From Sulfuritalea sp. (GTDB lineage: Bacteria; Pseudomonadota; Gammaproteobacteria; Burkholderiales; Rhodocyclaceae): a DNA stretch of 33,397 bases. The position numbers and the translations under genes were made by a program. Below the pieces are notes generated by a model. The model was not told the origin of the DNA, made no database searches, and saw nothing but the letters and a program-made list of their open reading frames with translations. The DNA lies in NCBI GenBank assembly GCA_016712985.1, contig JADJQA010000037.1, forward strand, positions 1 to 33,397, given 5' to 3'. Shown in pieces: positions 32,891-33,397 of this stretch. Every line of letters starts with the position of its first letter. The stretch's first letter is position 1.

Positions 32891-33151
32891 TTAGCCGAGA
32901 TCGGCGGCGCCGAACTCCACCTTCAGGCGCGGCGGGTCAAACTCGATGCCCGCCCCGCCGGGGATGGCTTCCATGACCTCCAGCAGGGATGCTTCCTGCT
33001 GTCCCGCCAGGCGGTAATAGTCTTCGATCTTCAGTAGCGCGAAGGCGGGCCGCCCGCGGTCGGTGATGAACACCGGCCCTTCGGCTGCGGCGCGCTTGGC
33101 CGCGCCCACATCGCGCGTGAAGTTCCGGCTCGAATAGGTGTGAACGGACAT
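32891..33151 (-). CDS. Phd/YefM-type antitoxin
   Basis: About 86 residues from ATG 33151 (MSVHTYSSRNFTRDV), with an excellent AAGGAGAG ribosome site; an ATG at 33166 is in the site itself and is rejected. The N-terminal FTRDVGAAKRAAAEGPVFIT and RGRPAFALLKIEDYYRL are typical of Phd/YefM DNA-binding antitoxins. The C-terminal tail would cover the PIN toxin encoded 20 bp downstream. A strong promoter and inverted repeats lie directly upstream. Confidence 0.9.
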   Translation of the reverse strand: MSVHTYSSRNFTRDVGAAKRAAAEGPVFITDRGRPAFALLKIEDYYRLAGQQEASLLEVMEAIPGGAGIEFDPPRLKVEFGAADLG

Positions 33152-33166
33152 TTTTCTCTCCTTCAC

Positions 33167-33228
33167 AGGGCTGGCCTCTGCCAGCCCTTAAATGTTTGTA
33201 TGTTATGACATTGTTGACTGAGTGTCAA
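33167..33228 (-). promoter_or_regulatory. Promoter, operator and leader hairpin of the vapC/hsdR unit
   Basis: On the minus strand a consensus -35 TTGACA (33223-33228) and -10 TAACAT (33200-33205) are separated by 17 bp. TTGAC and GTCAA (33214-33228) form an inverted repeat over the -35. Between the promoter and the ribosome site, AGGGCTGGC and GCCAGCCCT (33167-33188) form a strong hairpin, either a second operator or a leader structure. Confidence 0.8.
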
Positions 33229-33259
33229 TGAACGTCGTTGAACGTTTGTTCAGGGCACT

Positions 33260-33397
33260 TCATGCCAGCCGTATCCTCCCGGTCAGCAGTTCTGCATCAT
33301 GCCCCCTGCTTGAGGGCGCGGGTCTTCCTCGCGGCAGGCATCGAGGGCAGCGAGTTCGGCGTCCATGTCGGAGAGGACCGGTGGCGATGGCGGTTTG
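33260..33397 (-). pseudogene. hsdS: C-terminal end of a type I specificity subunit, degenerate and cut by the window edge
   Basis: The minus-strand frame entering from the edge reads VLSDMDAELAALDACRE, then stops early at 33283. The usual HsdS tail (KTRALKQGMMQELLTGRIRL) can be traced in pieces across three frames: KTRALKQG, then GMMQ, then LLTGRIRLA ending at 33260. At least three small indels are therefore present in the last 25 codons. The beginning of the gene is outside the window. Position upstream of the toxin-antitoxin pair and hsdR fits an hsdS-TA-hsdR order. Confidence 0.65.

Overview
The window looks like a chromosomal segment of a high-GC, probably denitrifying betaproteobacterium of the Azoarcus / Aromatoleum / Thauera (Rhodocyclales) type. 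The main reason is a complete, ordered pad gene set for anaerobic phenylacetate oxidation, with the same subunit composition as described in that group. The organism call is an inference from gene content and composition.

Layout. (1) 1-3391: an IS21-family insertion sequence on the minus strand, with istA, istB and two small accessory genes; its istB-side terminus lies just outside the window. (2) 3392-5350: a rearranged strip holding a G-rich stretch, a truncated histidine-kinase fragment, an AbrB-type antitoxin with a PIN-domain toxin, and the first ~45 codons of an AEC-family permease. (3) 5397-22411, minus strand: a run of 16 co-directional genes, fdhD-padBCDEFGHIJ-livHMG-(hemerythrin-livF)-livK. 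PadJ activates phenylacetate to its CoA thioester, PadBCD (molybdenum enzyme) oxidises phenylacetyl-CoA to phenylglyoxylate, and PadEFGHI (TPP / Fe-S / flavin enzyme) converts phenylglyoxylate to benzoyl-CoA with reduction of NAD+. FdhD is expected to mature the molybdenum cofactor. The Liv-type ABC importer probably brings in the substrate. (4) 22412-23645: a divergent regulatory region and a PaaX-family repressor gene. (5) 23646-28316, plus strand: two tandem NDP-forming acyl-CoA synthetase paralogues, the first lacking half of the ATP-grasp domain, behind a promoter region with a perfect 12-bp palindrome. (6) 28571-33397, minus strand: the downstream end of a type I restriction system (hsdS remnant, a Phd/PIN toxin-antitoxin pair, hsdR) and a YgjP-type metallopeptidase overlapping hsdR.

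The most unusual item is the importer ATPase at 6645-7961: a full-length LivF domain preceded by about 190 residues of hemerythrin-like (HHE) domain with every expected iron ligand. This would put an oxygen- or redox-responsive di-iron module on the ATPase of an importer in an anaerobic catabolic operon.

A second striking feature is that padH, padI, the second acyl-CoA synthetase and hsdR each carry one frame break at a short homopolymer or dinucleotide repeat, and all four are best explained by extra bases. Either the assembly has insertion errors or several genes are freshly broken. Long open frames lying opposite the real genes were treated as GC-driven shadows and left out.
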